Source: Formicarius rufipectus
Lineage: Eukaryota; Chordata; Aves; Passeriformes; Formicariidae
Direction of reading: 5' to 3'
Length of the DNA stretch: 64,000 bases
Assembly (NCBI GenBank): GCA_013399695.1
Contig: VXAU01004792.1
Coordinates: 101,848 to 165,847, forward strand
Each line of letters starts with the position of its first letter. Positions within the stretch are counted from its first letter, which is position 1. Under the pieces are notes generated by a model. It saw only the letters and a list, made by a program, of their open reading frames with translations. It was not told the DNA's origin and did not search any database. The translations under genes were made by a program, and so were the position numbers. This document shows, piece by piece, positions 38,227-48,987 of the stretch.

Positions 38227-38448
38227 TAAAACAAACAAACAAGCACTCCAAACCAAACTAAACAAAAAAAGCCCCAAACCAAAAGAACCAACCCGCCCCC
38301 AAACCCCCAAAACTCAAAAAAAACCCAACCCAAAAAAGTGCCATTAAAAAAACTAACGCCCCCCACACCCAATCAATGAACCAAAAAACTCCTTTAAAAA
38401 AAACCCAAAAAAACCCCAAAAAAACCCCCACAAACAAACTAAACCCAC
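38227..38448 (+). repeat. A/C-rich low-complexity tract
   Basis: About 220 bases of A-runs broken by C-runs of one to five. Read on the other strand it gives Phe/Trp/Gly/Val-rich frames of 70-78 codons that mimic membrane proteins but are an effect of composition. Confidence 0.9.
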
Positions 38449-38939
38449 ATGCTGGAAGTAAACACTTAGGACAAAATCCCACAAATATAAAACAGCATTA
38501 CACCTTTGCAACGGAAACCATTTTTCTTTCTGTACAAATGTGTCCAGAGGACTATTCCTGTCCGTGTTCAAACTTTGGACTCAAGATCACACACAGACCA
38601 GAGCATTTTTAAACATCCACAAAATTTATTTCTTTATGTTTTCCCTTTTATGGTGATCAAGACCAGCTAATTTTCCTGTCAAGGAAACTCTGTTATGGGG
38701 AGAAGAAAGGAAGTAGGCTGATTCATATTTAGATTTTATTCCAGAAGATAGGCTGGGTTTTGGTGACTTGGAAAATGAGAGTGTAGTGCCATAGTCTGTA
38801 TTGACAAAGTAATAGAATCTAGTTTAGGGCAGAAACACTGAGTTTAAATCAACATCAAAAATTGCAGCTGTCTGTAGCATTGCACTTGTATGAGGGCTCA
38901 ATTTTTATTAATACAGGCCATTTTGACACAGGATCTGGC
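38449..38939. other. Non-coding sequence, no gene seen
   Basis: Ordinary AT-rich sequence between a low-complexity tract and a GC-richer block; nothing recognised. Confidence 0.5.
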
Positions 38940-39474
38940 CCTGACCAGAAGGATATTAGACAGTGGGCACTCCCAGGAGAGCACCACCCTTAGGAGGCAG
39001 CATCTTTCCTGGCTGCCCCAGGGATGCCCATGAAGAAGTTCACCAAACTTCCAACCCAGCAAGTGGCTGTCGAGCCTGCAGGGGAAGTGCAAGGTGAAGG
39101 ATGGGGAGTCATGGATCTGTCTAGGGGTCAGGGCCAGGTTTGCCAGCACAGAGTGGGCAGCTGTCTTCATCCCACATTGCTGCCTCCTCCTGCACAGCTG
39201 TTGCTACTCCCCTAGACCCTCACCAAGCCAGCTGGAAGCCTGCAGAGAGGTGGCAGAGATAGAGACTGAGGGAGGGACTTGTTCAAGAGAGAGAAAGAGT
39301 GGGAAGATGACAGAGGCCATAGGCTCTCCCAGTATGAAGAGGACAGAGATCAGCTGCTGGTTTCTGGTGAAGTCAACAACCTGCAGAAGAACTGCTGGGC
39401 CAAGCCCTTGTACCTGGAGGAAGAAGATTGTCCCACTATGTTCTGTGTAGTTGTGCCCAAAGCTGCACCCAGGA
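38940..39474 (+). other. GC-richer block joined to a CR1 3' end; possible retroelement 5' or ORF1 relic
   Basis: Composition changes sharply from AT-rich flanks. A frame from 39279 contains a hydrophilic coiled-coil-like stretch (YEEDRDQLLVSGEVNNLQ, about 39335-39388) suggestive of a LINE ORF1-type protein, but no domain could be identified with confidence. The block leads directly into a CR1 3' end at about 39475, so it may be one rearranged element or two unrelated insertions. The minus-strand frames across it have no recognisable domains. Confidence 0.3.
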
Positions 39475-39620
39475 CTGGAGGTGGAGATGTCTCTGGACGT
39501 AGCTGTAGATGTGGCACTTAGGATCATGGTTTAGTGGTGGAACTGCCAGTGTTAGGTTAATCATTGGACTTCATGATCTTAGAGGTCTTTTACAGTCTTA
39601 CTGTTTCTGTAATTCTATAG
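39475..39620 (+). mobile_element. CR1 LINE 3' end fragment
   Basis: The sequence 'atgtggcacttaggatcatggtttagtggtgg' region, then 'cagtgttaggttaat', 'ggacttcatgatcttagaggtctttt' and 'gtttctgtaattctatag' matches the terminal 3' UTR of avian CR1 in order, ending near 39620. Only about 145 bases belong to the element with certainty; the 5' junction is not sharp. Confidence 0.88.
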
Positions 39621-42600
39621 TGGCAGATTAGAAGGAGAACAGGCATGTGGCATACAATTTCAGCTGCCAGAAAAGGGACACAATTACTGAAAGTCAGAAG
39701 GCAAATGGGATATGAGAGGCAAGTGGAGCAACTGAAGAACAAAGTCATCAGTTCCAGAGTTTCATATTTTTATTTCCCATTCAAAGAGATGCTGTTTATT
39801 TTCTAAAACCAAAATTTTCCATTTGATGATCAGATACATTTCCTATGAATAAGGAGCCAGAGAAACTGCTGTGTTTAAAACCAGCCTCAAGCTCTAGTTA
39901 CTCCCAAATCATGCCTTTGATACACTTGTGGATCCTTACACACGAATCTGTAACTGTTTGGAGTCTCATAAATTGTTTTATTACCCTGCATGGTATGGCT
40001 ACCAATGGGAAGATGGATATTGCTTTAAATGGAATTGGATGAAAAGTGGATTGACTTCTTACATCCATATCACTGCTGTTCACTATAAAAGTTATAGATG
40101 ATGGTGAACTCAAGAGGATGATATGGAAAGCATAGGTCACAATCAAAACAATAGTATATTTTGGCATCTGCATAATAGAAGCTAACATTCATCTTTTAGT
40201 CTGTTTATAGGAAAACAAGTGTTTCTACTGTAAGATGAACCATATGCTTTAACCCCCTACATATTGACCCTTAAGTTGTGAAGTAGCCAGAAAGACTTAA
40301 TTCACTAGAGACTAAATTATATAAGATAGTGAGAAGAACTAAGATGACAAAGTTCATTCAGAAAAAGAACAAAGCAAAGCTTTAAAATTATATCTCATTT
40401 AGTACAATTTCTACAATTTATCTTTGTTCTTCATCACAACAGCGGCTATCTTGTTTGTGGTCAGTCTTGTACAGATGTAATGATTACATTAGGGATCTCC
40501 TGGGATTCCTAGTTTGGGATGATTCCCATGGAGACAGCCCAAACAACTTTAGGATTAACTTCTGCCCATGGAAGCATTCTGCATTTTATTTTCAGTAAGA
40601 AAACGAAGAACAGGATCCTGAAGGATCCTGGAGAGTGATCCACTGCTTTTGTACAGATTACAATTTTGCATGGCTCTAGTTCTCTTGGAAGCCTCTGCTT
40701 ATTGCTATGTAGGTTTCAAAAACAATGGGAATAATTTCATGTTTTGTTTATAATCTTGTCTTCATATATGTCAGGACTTTTCTAGCTGAATATTTCAGAT
40801 AGGCTTTCTTGTCTTAGTTTTTCACTTATATCTACTATTATATTACAAAACACAAAATTATGAATTATGTGCAAGGATTAATTTTAAAAAGCACATATAT
40901 ATTTAGCATTATCTTTAGTTCATCTTAAGCATCAGAAACTAAGTGAAATTGAGGGGATGCCAACATAAGTCAGGCAGCTTCATGTTGAAATATGTTGAGC
41001 TAGGATGTCCTTGGGGTCTCATGCAAAAATACTAGCTTGTATCCAGCAGTGGTAAAACTATGCTATATGGTGTTCCAACTGAGCTAATCATCCCAGGAGG
41101 AATGCCATAATGATGTGACAAAAATATTTATGATTCTGGAGTTAACTCAGGCATCTCTTCATCATGCTGCTTTGTAATATGTAGACATAACCTTCGAAGC
41201 TCATGATATGCAGGAAGTCAGATTAGATAGGTGACCTGGAGGCCAGCTTGGGCCCTTAGTTCTATTAATCTAGCTACATATCAGAACAAACCATAAACAT
41301 ATTAGAGGAAGCAGTATAATAGCTCCATTAAACACCACATTAAGGGAACAAATTTCCACACAAGCCTGGGGAAAAAATAATAATAATTAAAAAAAAAAAA
41401 AAAAAAAAGGCAAGGCATTTAAAGTTTTGTGTTTAGGTAAGGTTAGGAAAGGAGGAAAAAGTCTTCATGAACACATTAATTTCTTCTAAGGTTTATAGAG
41501 AGAATGAGTCAAACTGGGAAAAATGTTGCTGTAAGGAAATGGAATGAAAACCCAGAAAGCTTACAGCACATTTGCACTTTCCTATGTTTTGTTGCTGCAT
41601 GTGTTCTGTATTCCATATGATGTCTTATCACCCCTATATTTGAACACCTTCCAACATAACAACATAAGTAACATCTGCCACATGTTCATTCTCACATCTC
41701 CTCCCTGGTGGCAGATGTGCAAGAAGTGCTGTGTCTTGGGTTCATTTCAGTAATAGGTTCATGTTGCTGCATGTTTATGGTAGAGGCAAAAAATAAATGC
41801 TGAAGAAATTACTTTAGAGGAGAAGGCAGTAGCCAGTTCTTCTTTCTTGGGGAATGCATCTTATGCTATAGAATCAGCCCCAAAAATGCCTGTCCCTTCA
41901 CAGACAGTCATTAGCAAATGTCATTGCCTCAGGAGCAGGAATTTATTAAAGGAAGGTTGAAGCTTTAGGTGATAATGCTAATATACTGGTTCAGGGTTAT
42001 TGAGCTCTTTCAAACTTGATGAGTTTTTATCTTTACTATAGACAATGGGACCCAGGTTTGAATAATTTACAGTAGACAGTATTAATAAAAGGACAATCTG
42101 TTATGTTTTATGCCAGTTAGTGTTTCCTATGGACTTAATGTTCCATATTCAACTGAAAGGTGATGAGAGTTTGAATAATTTAGGCTAAATCATCATCTGC
42201 CAGTGTGCGACAGAATTTGGACAGTGTCACTCCAGAAAGCACAGACTGGAAATCATGCATTGTGTAAGAGTTTTGCATCAATAAGGAATATAGGAATAGT
42301 CCCAAACTCTGGATTGAATTGATCAATTTTGGATAAAAATACCTTCAACCAAATAAGACTTTAAATTTTAGAAAGGCTTTCCTTTGCCTAAAACAGCAGT
42401 CATTCATCTGGTATCTGATCTAAGCCACTGTGCTACTAAGGGTCAGTGATGAAAAATATTCCTCTCCATTTCACATGCTTTCAGGCATTGAATATCACTA
42501 TTTTCACTTTCCTTTTAGAATAATTTTGTGTAAGAAGACAAGCATATGTATGCAGCCATAATAAGTTTGTTTTAAGAGCTTACTGTATTTTTGTATGAAC

Positions 42601-43052
42601 AAAATTTAGTTTTTCCATCATACAGAAGTACCTGTGTTAATAATAGCTTCTTCATGTTTTCAGCTGATCTACTTTCCTGGGTTAAGCAGCTCTTTGAAGT
42701 CATCTAATATGCAGACCGGCAGTATTGGAAAAGCTGACTGCATGCTTCCCTAAAGATAATAACTGAACAATTCCCAGCACTGCTTTTCTCTTGCCCTTCA
42801 AATATAAATGATTGTTTATTTAGCTGCCTTTTTTTTTTTTTTTTCTTTTCAGTCCTGTGGGGTTTTTTTTCCCTGATTTATGAGAATCCTACCTTTATGG
42901 TCTCCTGTTTCATCCTGTTAGGGTGATCTGTGGAGGATCTGGAGGAGGAATCTGGTGTGGGTCTATGAAAGGAAAATAAGTGCTCCTAGACTTTCCATTA
43001 CTGGACCATAGGAAAATAACACCAGTAAAGAACTAAAACTGTAGTATTAATG
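39621..43052. other. AT-rich non-coding sequence, no gene seen
   Basis: No recognisable gene. A 10-bp tandem repeat (aggatcctga/aggatcctgg) is at 40612-40631, a poly-A/TAA tract at 41371-41408, and a T-run followed by tttcag at about 42832-42852. The last looks like a splice acceptor, but no open exon follows it. Confidence 0.55.
41371..41408 (+). repeat. A-rich tract with TAA units ending in an A-run
   Basis: A-run, TAATAATAA and then about 20 A. It could be a retroposon tail, but no body or flanking duplication was identified. Confidence 0.75.
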
Positions 43053-43283
43053 GAAAAACAAAACAAAACAATACAAAACAAAATAAAAAAAGAAACAAAC
43101 AAAACCCAAACAAATAAACAAAAAACAAACACACAAAATTTAAAAAAAAAAACAAAAACAAAAAACAAGTAAGCAAACAAGAAAAAACAACACAACAAAA
43201 CCAAACCAAAACAACCAAAACCAACACAAAACCCCAGGAAAACAAAACAAAACAGGACACCCAACTAACCCAAACAAACTAAC
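43053..43283 (+). repeat. A/C-rich low-complexity tract
   Basis: About 230 bases of repeated CAAAA, CAAAC and AACC units. The opposite strand yields Phe/Val/Cys/Leu-rich frames of up to 88 codons that resemble transmembrane proteins only because of the repeat. Confidence 0.92.
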
Positions 43284-45717
43284 ATTTATCACCACCACAA
43301 AGCGGATTGCATTAAGTTGCACAATGTGCATTCATAGAGCAGGATAAGAGGTGAGTGAAGCACCCTTCTACACAGCATAAGGGACACCTGATCCTTACTG
43401 CCAGTAAGTCTCCTGCAAAGAAAGTAATCTGGTCACTCTTTCTGGAATGCCAATGCCAATCTGATCTCTGCCTTGCTTCCACTGATGAATTCCACTGGCG
43501 AATGGTGCTTCCTCTTGCTTGTGAATATTTAGAGCCATGGGCCAACAACCAGAAGATAACCATAAAGGGTTGTGAGTCAGGCAATACATAGCATATTACA
43601 TAATATTAAAATAAAAATTTTCCCCCAGGCAAAATAAATATATTACATATATCTTAATGTTTTCCTAACTGTATATTATTTTAGTACATAGAACTCTATG
43701 ATAAATTCATGGAATACAAATTCATGTAGAAACTGTTTTGATTGAGGAGTTGCCCAAAGAACTGAAGGAAAACTATATTCCCATCAAAAGTGCCATAGTG
43801 CAATAGGCTAACTCTGATAAAAGTAAAATTGAGCCCATTCTACCATTATGCATTTAAATTCAGGAAACAAACCAAGTAGGGACTATGTTTCCTAGCTTTG
43901 AACAGTATACTCTTAGCATCCAAGATCAAGATCAGCTGTTAAAACAGAAGAAATTGCCAGATGTTTACTGCTAACTGGCTGTTCACAAGACTCAGTCTAT
44001 CTGTAGCACAAGGAAACAGAGTAGAAAAGGTTGGATGATCAATTTTGTCCATATTTCCACAGTAAAATGAGGAAGCTTTAAATATGTTTCACATTTAGAT
44101 CTGATCCTACCTGCTGGTATTCTGGGGAAAAAAAGCATCTGAAAAATAACATCATTGCTTTTCTTGATGACCAAAAGTACTGAGATAAAGGCTGACATCT
44201 CAGATTTATTTGATATTGGAATTTTAAAGTACTATATGTATCTGTTCTCTTTATATCCCCTTTCTTCATAATGTTGTACTATTTCCAGAGCATTTATGTT
44301 TCTTTTTCAAGGACTAATGAACATGGGAATTTAGCAATATGAGCTGAAACCCAGGAGAAAATACTTAAGTAGGTCATCACACTTTCAAAAATTTCAGCTT
44401 TAATAGAAGATGTTGTGATCTCAGCCCTCTGGAAAAGTAGATCTAAAATACTGCTACTTTACTGTAGACTCAGAAGCCCAAATTTAGATACTCAGCTCTC
44501 AATAACTTAACTAATTTTCTTTTCATGTTTTTGTTTTTAGAAGTTTATTGTAGTATGCCTCTTGGTTTTCCAGTTCTTTTGAAAGTATTGGAAAAAGTAT
44601 GATATGAGTCCAATACTAATTGTTTTCATCTTGGAATATTACTCATCTTTTCAAAGAAAAGCATCATTTCTAGGCAACATTGTGTTCCTTATTTGCACAG
44701 TTTGTTGGCTGTGTCACACTCCCATATATACATGCCAAAGATGAGTAGCTGTATGCATCCAAATGTATTATTTGTTTATAGTGTGCATGTAACTTCTACA
44801 AAATTAATGCAGGGAATGAGTGCATTTAAGTTCTTTTCTCCTTATCTTGCATTTTCCTTGAAACATGCATATTCCTTCCTCAGTGTTCCCCTAGCCAAGA
44901 ATGTGAGAGTTCATAGCTAAGTAGATAAACAGTAAAATGTTCTTAGGTATTGATTTGCTGTCTATGAATTTTTGGAAGTGAAAACTATTTTTCTCTTCTT
45001 TCTTATTTTTTTCCTAGTTAGGAGAGACAATTTCAGATACTTCAAATAAAGTAAAATCTATGTTTTATATTCATCACATGAAAGCATAACTGCTTGATTT
45101 GGTATTTTGTCCCAGGTTTTCATATGATTTTGTTTAACAGAGAAAATTCTTATTTTGTCTTCTATAAGAAGTTGAATTATTTAGTAGGCATTTATTTAGG
45201 TCAGCCTTTATAAAAGAGAAAGATATCTAAGATCTGAATGCATTATGCCTGTATACCAAATAAAGCTGTTGAACTCCTTACTCTACTCTTCTGAGAAGAA
45301 TCCATAGCTGGAAATGAAAGAGCAGAAGGAAAACAAAGGCCAAGAATAGCAGACCTCCCACTGGGATCATAGTCTTTGTCTCGTTCTTTCCATTACAATG
45401 ACTTGGAATGGTAACAGAGCCCATGAAGTATCATTACATGTGAGTGGAGAGTCCTTGGAGAGACAGTCAAAGACTCTTAGAAATAATCATTTATTTTGCA
45501 GATGAACAACATAGTGATACTAAAATATCCTTAAACTTTTAATGAATATTTCCAGCTGAAAGATTTCTTCTTTATATAAACACTATGGATGAAAATAGAA
45601 TTTGAAATTCTGTGTGCCCTATAGTCTGGTGTACTATTTTTGCAGTAGCTTTAGGACCATATAATGTCTAACAAGAATAATCTGATACATAGAAACTAGC
45701 AACAAGAGTAATTTTTC
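43284..45717. other. Non-coding sequence, no gene seen
   Basis: Overlapping frames on both strands at 43312-43591 show no known domain. Otherwise AT-rich sequence without recognised repeats. Confidence 0.55.
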
Positions 45718-47840
45718 TTACATGAGTTCTGATCCACTATCTAGTGGTAGCTGCTGGAAGTGATGTTTCTGCAAATTCTGTAAATGCCTTTGGCCCAGCC
45801 CCAGAGATCTGACATCACTGGCATATGTGAAACCTGGTGGGATGAGACCTGTTACTAAAGTGCCCTGTTGGACAGTTACAGCCTCTTCAGGAGTGACAGG
45901 CAGGCAGAAGAGATGGAGAAGTGGCACTCTATGCAATGGAAGGGATATAACGTATGGAGCTCACGGCTTGCAATGGCACAGTTGAGACCTCCTGGATAAG
46001 AATCAAGGAGCAAACAAGTAATGTGAATGTCATCATGGGAGTCTGCAGTAGACCTCCCAGTTAGGATGATGATGCTGATGAATTACTCTTTGAGGAGCTA
46101 ATGGACACTTCCAAGTCAACTGCGCTTGTCCTTCTGGGAGACTTCAACTTGCCAGAAATAAACTAGGAGCATCACACAACTGATACAATGAAGGCCATAA
46201 GATTCCTAAAACACCTGCATAACAACTTCATGGAACAGGTGCTAAGCGAACCAACTTGGAAAACTGCCTTACTGGATCTGCTGCTTGTCAACAGATTGGA
46301 TCTCATGAGAAAAGTGGAGAATTGTGGCTCTCCTGGCCATATCAGGCATGAGGTGATTGAGTTTAAAATCTCTGCTAACGGGAGAGAAAGTGCCAGCAAA
46401 ACTTCAGCTCTGGACATGAGCACAGAATCCAGGCTGCTCAGGGAAGTAGTAAGTAAGGTCCTGTGGGAAAATGTTTTTGCCAGTGCAGGTCCATCAGTGC
46501 TGGTCACTTTTCAAACATTGCCTCTAAGGGCACATAAGCAAACAATTCCCAAATGTTGAAAATCAAGTAGGTGAGGCACAGGGCCAGCATAGCTGGACAG
46601 GAATCTTCACTTCGAGATAAGGCTAAAAAGAAAGGTATATGCCAAGCAGAAACAAAGTCAAGAGAAACTTGAAGAATTTGGAGATGCTGGTTCCTTCTGT
46701 AGGAAGAAAACTTATGCAGCAAATGCTCAACTAGAGTTGCAGCTGGCCAGGAGTAAGGGGGAGAATACAAAGAGTTTTTTCAAATGTATTAATGGCAATA
46801 AGCAGTTTTGAAATATCATCAGGCCATTAGAGGATAGGCCATCTCCCAAAGAGGGACAGAGACAAGGAAAAGGTGTTCAATGCTTTCTTTGCCTCTGTCT
46901 TCAACACAGATGATGGATCATGGGGGTCTCAGTGCCCTGAGCTGGAGGACCATGACTACGAGAATGATCAACTCCCAGTTGATCCTAAAGTTGTGAAGGC
47001 TTGGCTACTCCAGCTGGGTCCCTACAATCTATAGGGCCTGATGGGATTCATCCCAGAATCCTCAAAGAGCTAGCTGATATAATTGCAAAACCTCCCTCAA
47101 TGATTTCTGACTGATCTTGGGAATCTGGCGGGGTCCCAGATGACTGAAAGCTGGCATGTGTCCTGATCTTCAAGAAGAGCAAGAAGAATAATCCTGGAAA
47201 CTACTGGTGTGTCAGTTTAATTTCAGTGCCTAGCAAAGTTGTGGAGATTATTGTGGGACATTGAAAACACCTGAAAGACAATACAGTGTCATTGGTCACA
47301 TCCAGCACAGATTCATGAGAGGAAAGTTCTGCTTTATCAAACCTGATTTCCCTTAATGACAAGGCAACCCACATAACTGATCAAGGGAAGCCAGTCGATG
47401 TAATCTTTTTTGATTTCAGTAAAGCTTTTGATACTGACTCTCACAGGATCCTTCTGGATAAACACATCATGTGGTGGGTGAGCAACTGGCTCATGGGTCA
47501 AGCACAGAAGGTAATAGTGAATGGGACTATATCAGACTGATGACCTTCACTAGTGGGATATAGGTCCTGTGCTCTACAGCATCTTCAGAAATCACTGGAC
47601 AAAGGACTGGAAGGGATGCTGAGCAAGTTTGCAGATGACACAAAACTAGGACTCCCTCAAAGCCATGGGGACCCTGCAGAGAGACCTCAACAATTTAGAG
47701 GAGTGGGCAATCACCAACAATATGAAGTTCAACAAGGGCAAGTGTCATAGTCTGCACCTGGAATGGGGCAACCCTGGATGTACCTACAAACTATGGAATT
47801 AAATGCAGGAAAGTAGAAAGGACACAGAAAGGGACCTTCC
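45718..47840 (+). mobile_element. CR1 LINE, long ORF2 copy lacking its 3' end
   Basis: The longest CR1 copy in the window, about 2.1 kb. It opens inside the ORF2 endonuclease domain and runs through the reverse transcriptase domain to just past the FADD motif. It follows CR1 ORF2 order to about 47840 (ending near 'cacagaaagggacct') and then stops without the CR1 3' UTR or terminal octamer tail, which is unusual because CR1 copies typically lose the 5' end, not the 3' end. A second copy of the downstream part starts at about 48141. Many stops and frameshifts show that it is dead. Confidence 0.93.
45810..47750 (+). pseudogene. CR1 ORF2 pseudogene (endonuclease and reverse transcriptase)
   Basis: An intact ORF2 protein nicks target DNA and copies CR1 RNA into it. 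Visible endonuclease motifs are a TGICETWWDE-type block with the catalytic Glu near 45825-45845 and LLGDFNLPE near 46130-46160, followed by an in-frame TAG at about 46164. A 123-codon open stretch (46188-46559) covers the endonuclease-to-RT linker and includes LLDLLLVNRLDLM. Reverse transcriptase motif A reads FFDFSKAFD, with Asp codons at 47412 and 47430, and motif C reads FADD at 47628-47639. Motif B (usually GVPQGS) is disrupted near 47555 by a stop and small indels. Multiple frame changes rule out function. Confidence 0.9.
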
Positions 47841-48140
47841 TTTCTCAAAGGAAAAGTTGTTCCTGACAGATAAATGATGTTTTTCAGTTTAAATATTTCA
47901 CTGATTCTTGTCCCAGGGAGATATGTGTTATACTAAGAAAGCTAAATGGCTCTCTCCATGCAAAGAAGTCATCTGCAGAGCCTTGAGTTTCACAAAGTAA
48001 GAGAAGCCACATTTCCTGGAAAATGCAAAGTATGTAGGACATGAAGGAAAGAATTGAGCATATTTATAACAATGTACTCCTACTTTCAACAGCAATTGAA
48101 AACATTAAAAATGGCCAGATCTATTTTGCTCTTTTACAAA
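47841..48140. other. Unique 300-bp spacer between two CR1 copies
   Basis: AT-rich sequence with no CR1 similarity that I can recognise. It separates a CR1 copy that stops early from another that starts at the equivalent of the reverse transcriptase active site. It may be the original flank of the second copy, or a filler from a deletion or exchange. Confidence 0.5.
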
Positions 48141-48987
48141 ACCAAATGTGCAAATGCTACAAAACTGGGAGGAGCTGTTGACTCCTACAAAGGCAGGGAG
48201 GCCCTGCAGAGAGACCTTGACAAATTAGAGCACTGGGCAATCACCAACCATGTGAAGCTCAACAAGGGCAAGCGTCAGATGTTGCCTCTGGATGGGGCAA
48301 CCCTGCATGTTCGTATGGACTGGGGAATGAGAGGCTGGAAACCATGGGAAGGGCCCTGGGGGTCCTGATCGATGGCAAGTTGAATGTGAGTCAGCAGTGC
48401 CCTGACAGCCAGGAGGGCCAACCCTGTCCTGGGTGGCATCAGGCACAGCATCACCAGCCAGGCAAGGGAGGGGGATTGTTCTGCTCTGCTCTGCACTGAG
48501 GCGGCTTCACCTGGAATATTGTGTGCAGTTTTGGGCACTGCAATATAAGAAAGATATTAAACCGTTAAGAGAGTGTCCAAAGGAGAGCAATGAAGATGGT
48601 GAAGGGGCTTGAGGGGAAGCCATGTGAGAAGTGGCTGAAGGCATCTGGTCTGTTCAGCCTGGAGGGGACTGAGGGGAGAACTCATTGCAGTTACAACTTC
48701 CTTGTGAGGGGTAGACACTGATCTCTTCTCTGTGGTGAGCAGTGACAGGACCTGAGGAAATGGCCTGAAGTTGTGTCATGGAAGGTTTAGACTGGACAGT
48801 CATAAAAGGTTCTTCTCCCACAGGATGAAGTGCCTGGGCACTGGCACAGGCTCTGCAGGGAAGTGGTCACAGCACCAACCCTGACAGAGTTCAAGAAGCA
48901 TTTGGATAATACTCTCAGGTACATGGTGTGACTCTCTGGGATGATCTTGTGCTGGGCTAACAACTCAGCATATTCTGTGATTCCCTG
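48141..48987 (+). mobile_element. CR1 LINE, 5'-truncated, ORF2 end and complete 3' end
   Basis: The copy begins at the reverse transcriptase motif C region (A-N-A-T-K-L-G where FADDTKLG is usual, 48151-48171) and follows CR1 ORF2 through 'gccctgcagagagaccttgac', 'ctcaacaagggcaag', 'ggtctgttcagcctggagggg' and 'ctctgcagggaagtggtcacagcacc' to the tail 'cagcatattctgtgattcc' near 48987. Its sequence is close to the copy at 45,718-47,840 across their shared 150-200 bases, so they belong to one subfamily. The start is a typical CR1 5' truncation. A deletion near 48950 shortens the 3' UTR. Confidence 0.93.
48148..48368 (+). pseudogene. CR1 ORF2 fragment after the RT active site
   Basis: About 73 codons of open frame retain the block after motif C (TKLGGAVDSYKGREALQRDL and then DKLEHWAITNHVKLNKGK). 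The catalytic FADD is replaced by CANA, so the fragment is dead on this ground alone. It ends at a TGA in 48366-48368. The apparent upstream start at 48054 lies in the spacer and is not part of the element. Confidence 0.85.

Noticed and set aside
38258..38571. Minus-strand Phe/Trp/Gly-rich membrane-like frames
   Set aside because: They come from the A/C-rich tract read on the other strand; no domain or conserved start.
42832..42852. Strong polypyrimidine tract with CAG, like a 3' splice site
   Set aside because: No open exon of useful length or donor was found after it; T-runs ending in CAG are common by chance in this composition.
42998..43331. Minus-strand Phe/Val/Leu/Cys-rich frames resembling membrane proteins
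   Set aside because: Same cause: an A/C-rich low-complexity tract.
46188..46559. 123-codon frame that might be taken for a gene
   Set aside because: It is the linker region of CR1 ORF2 and is listed under that pseudogene.
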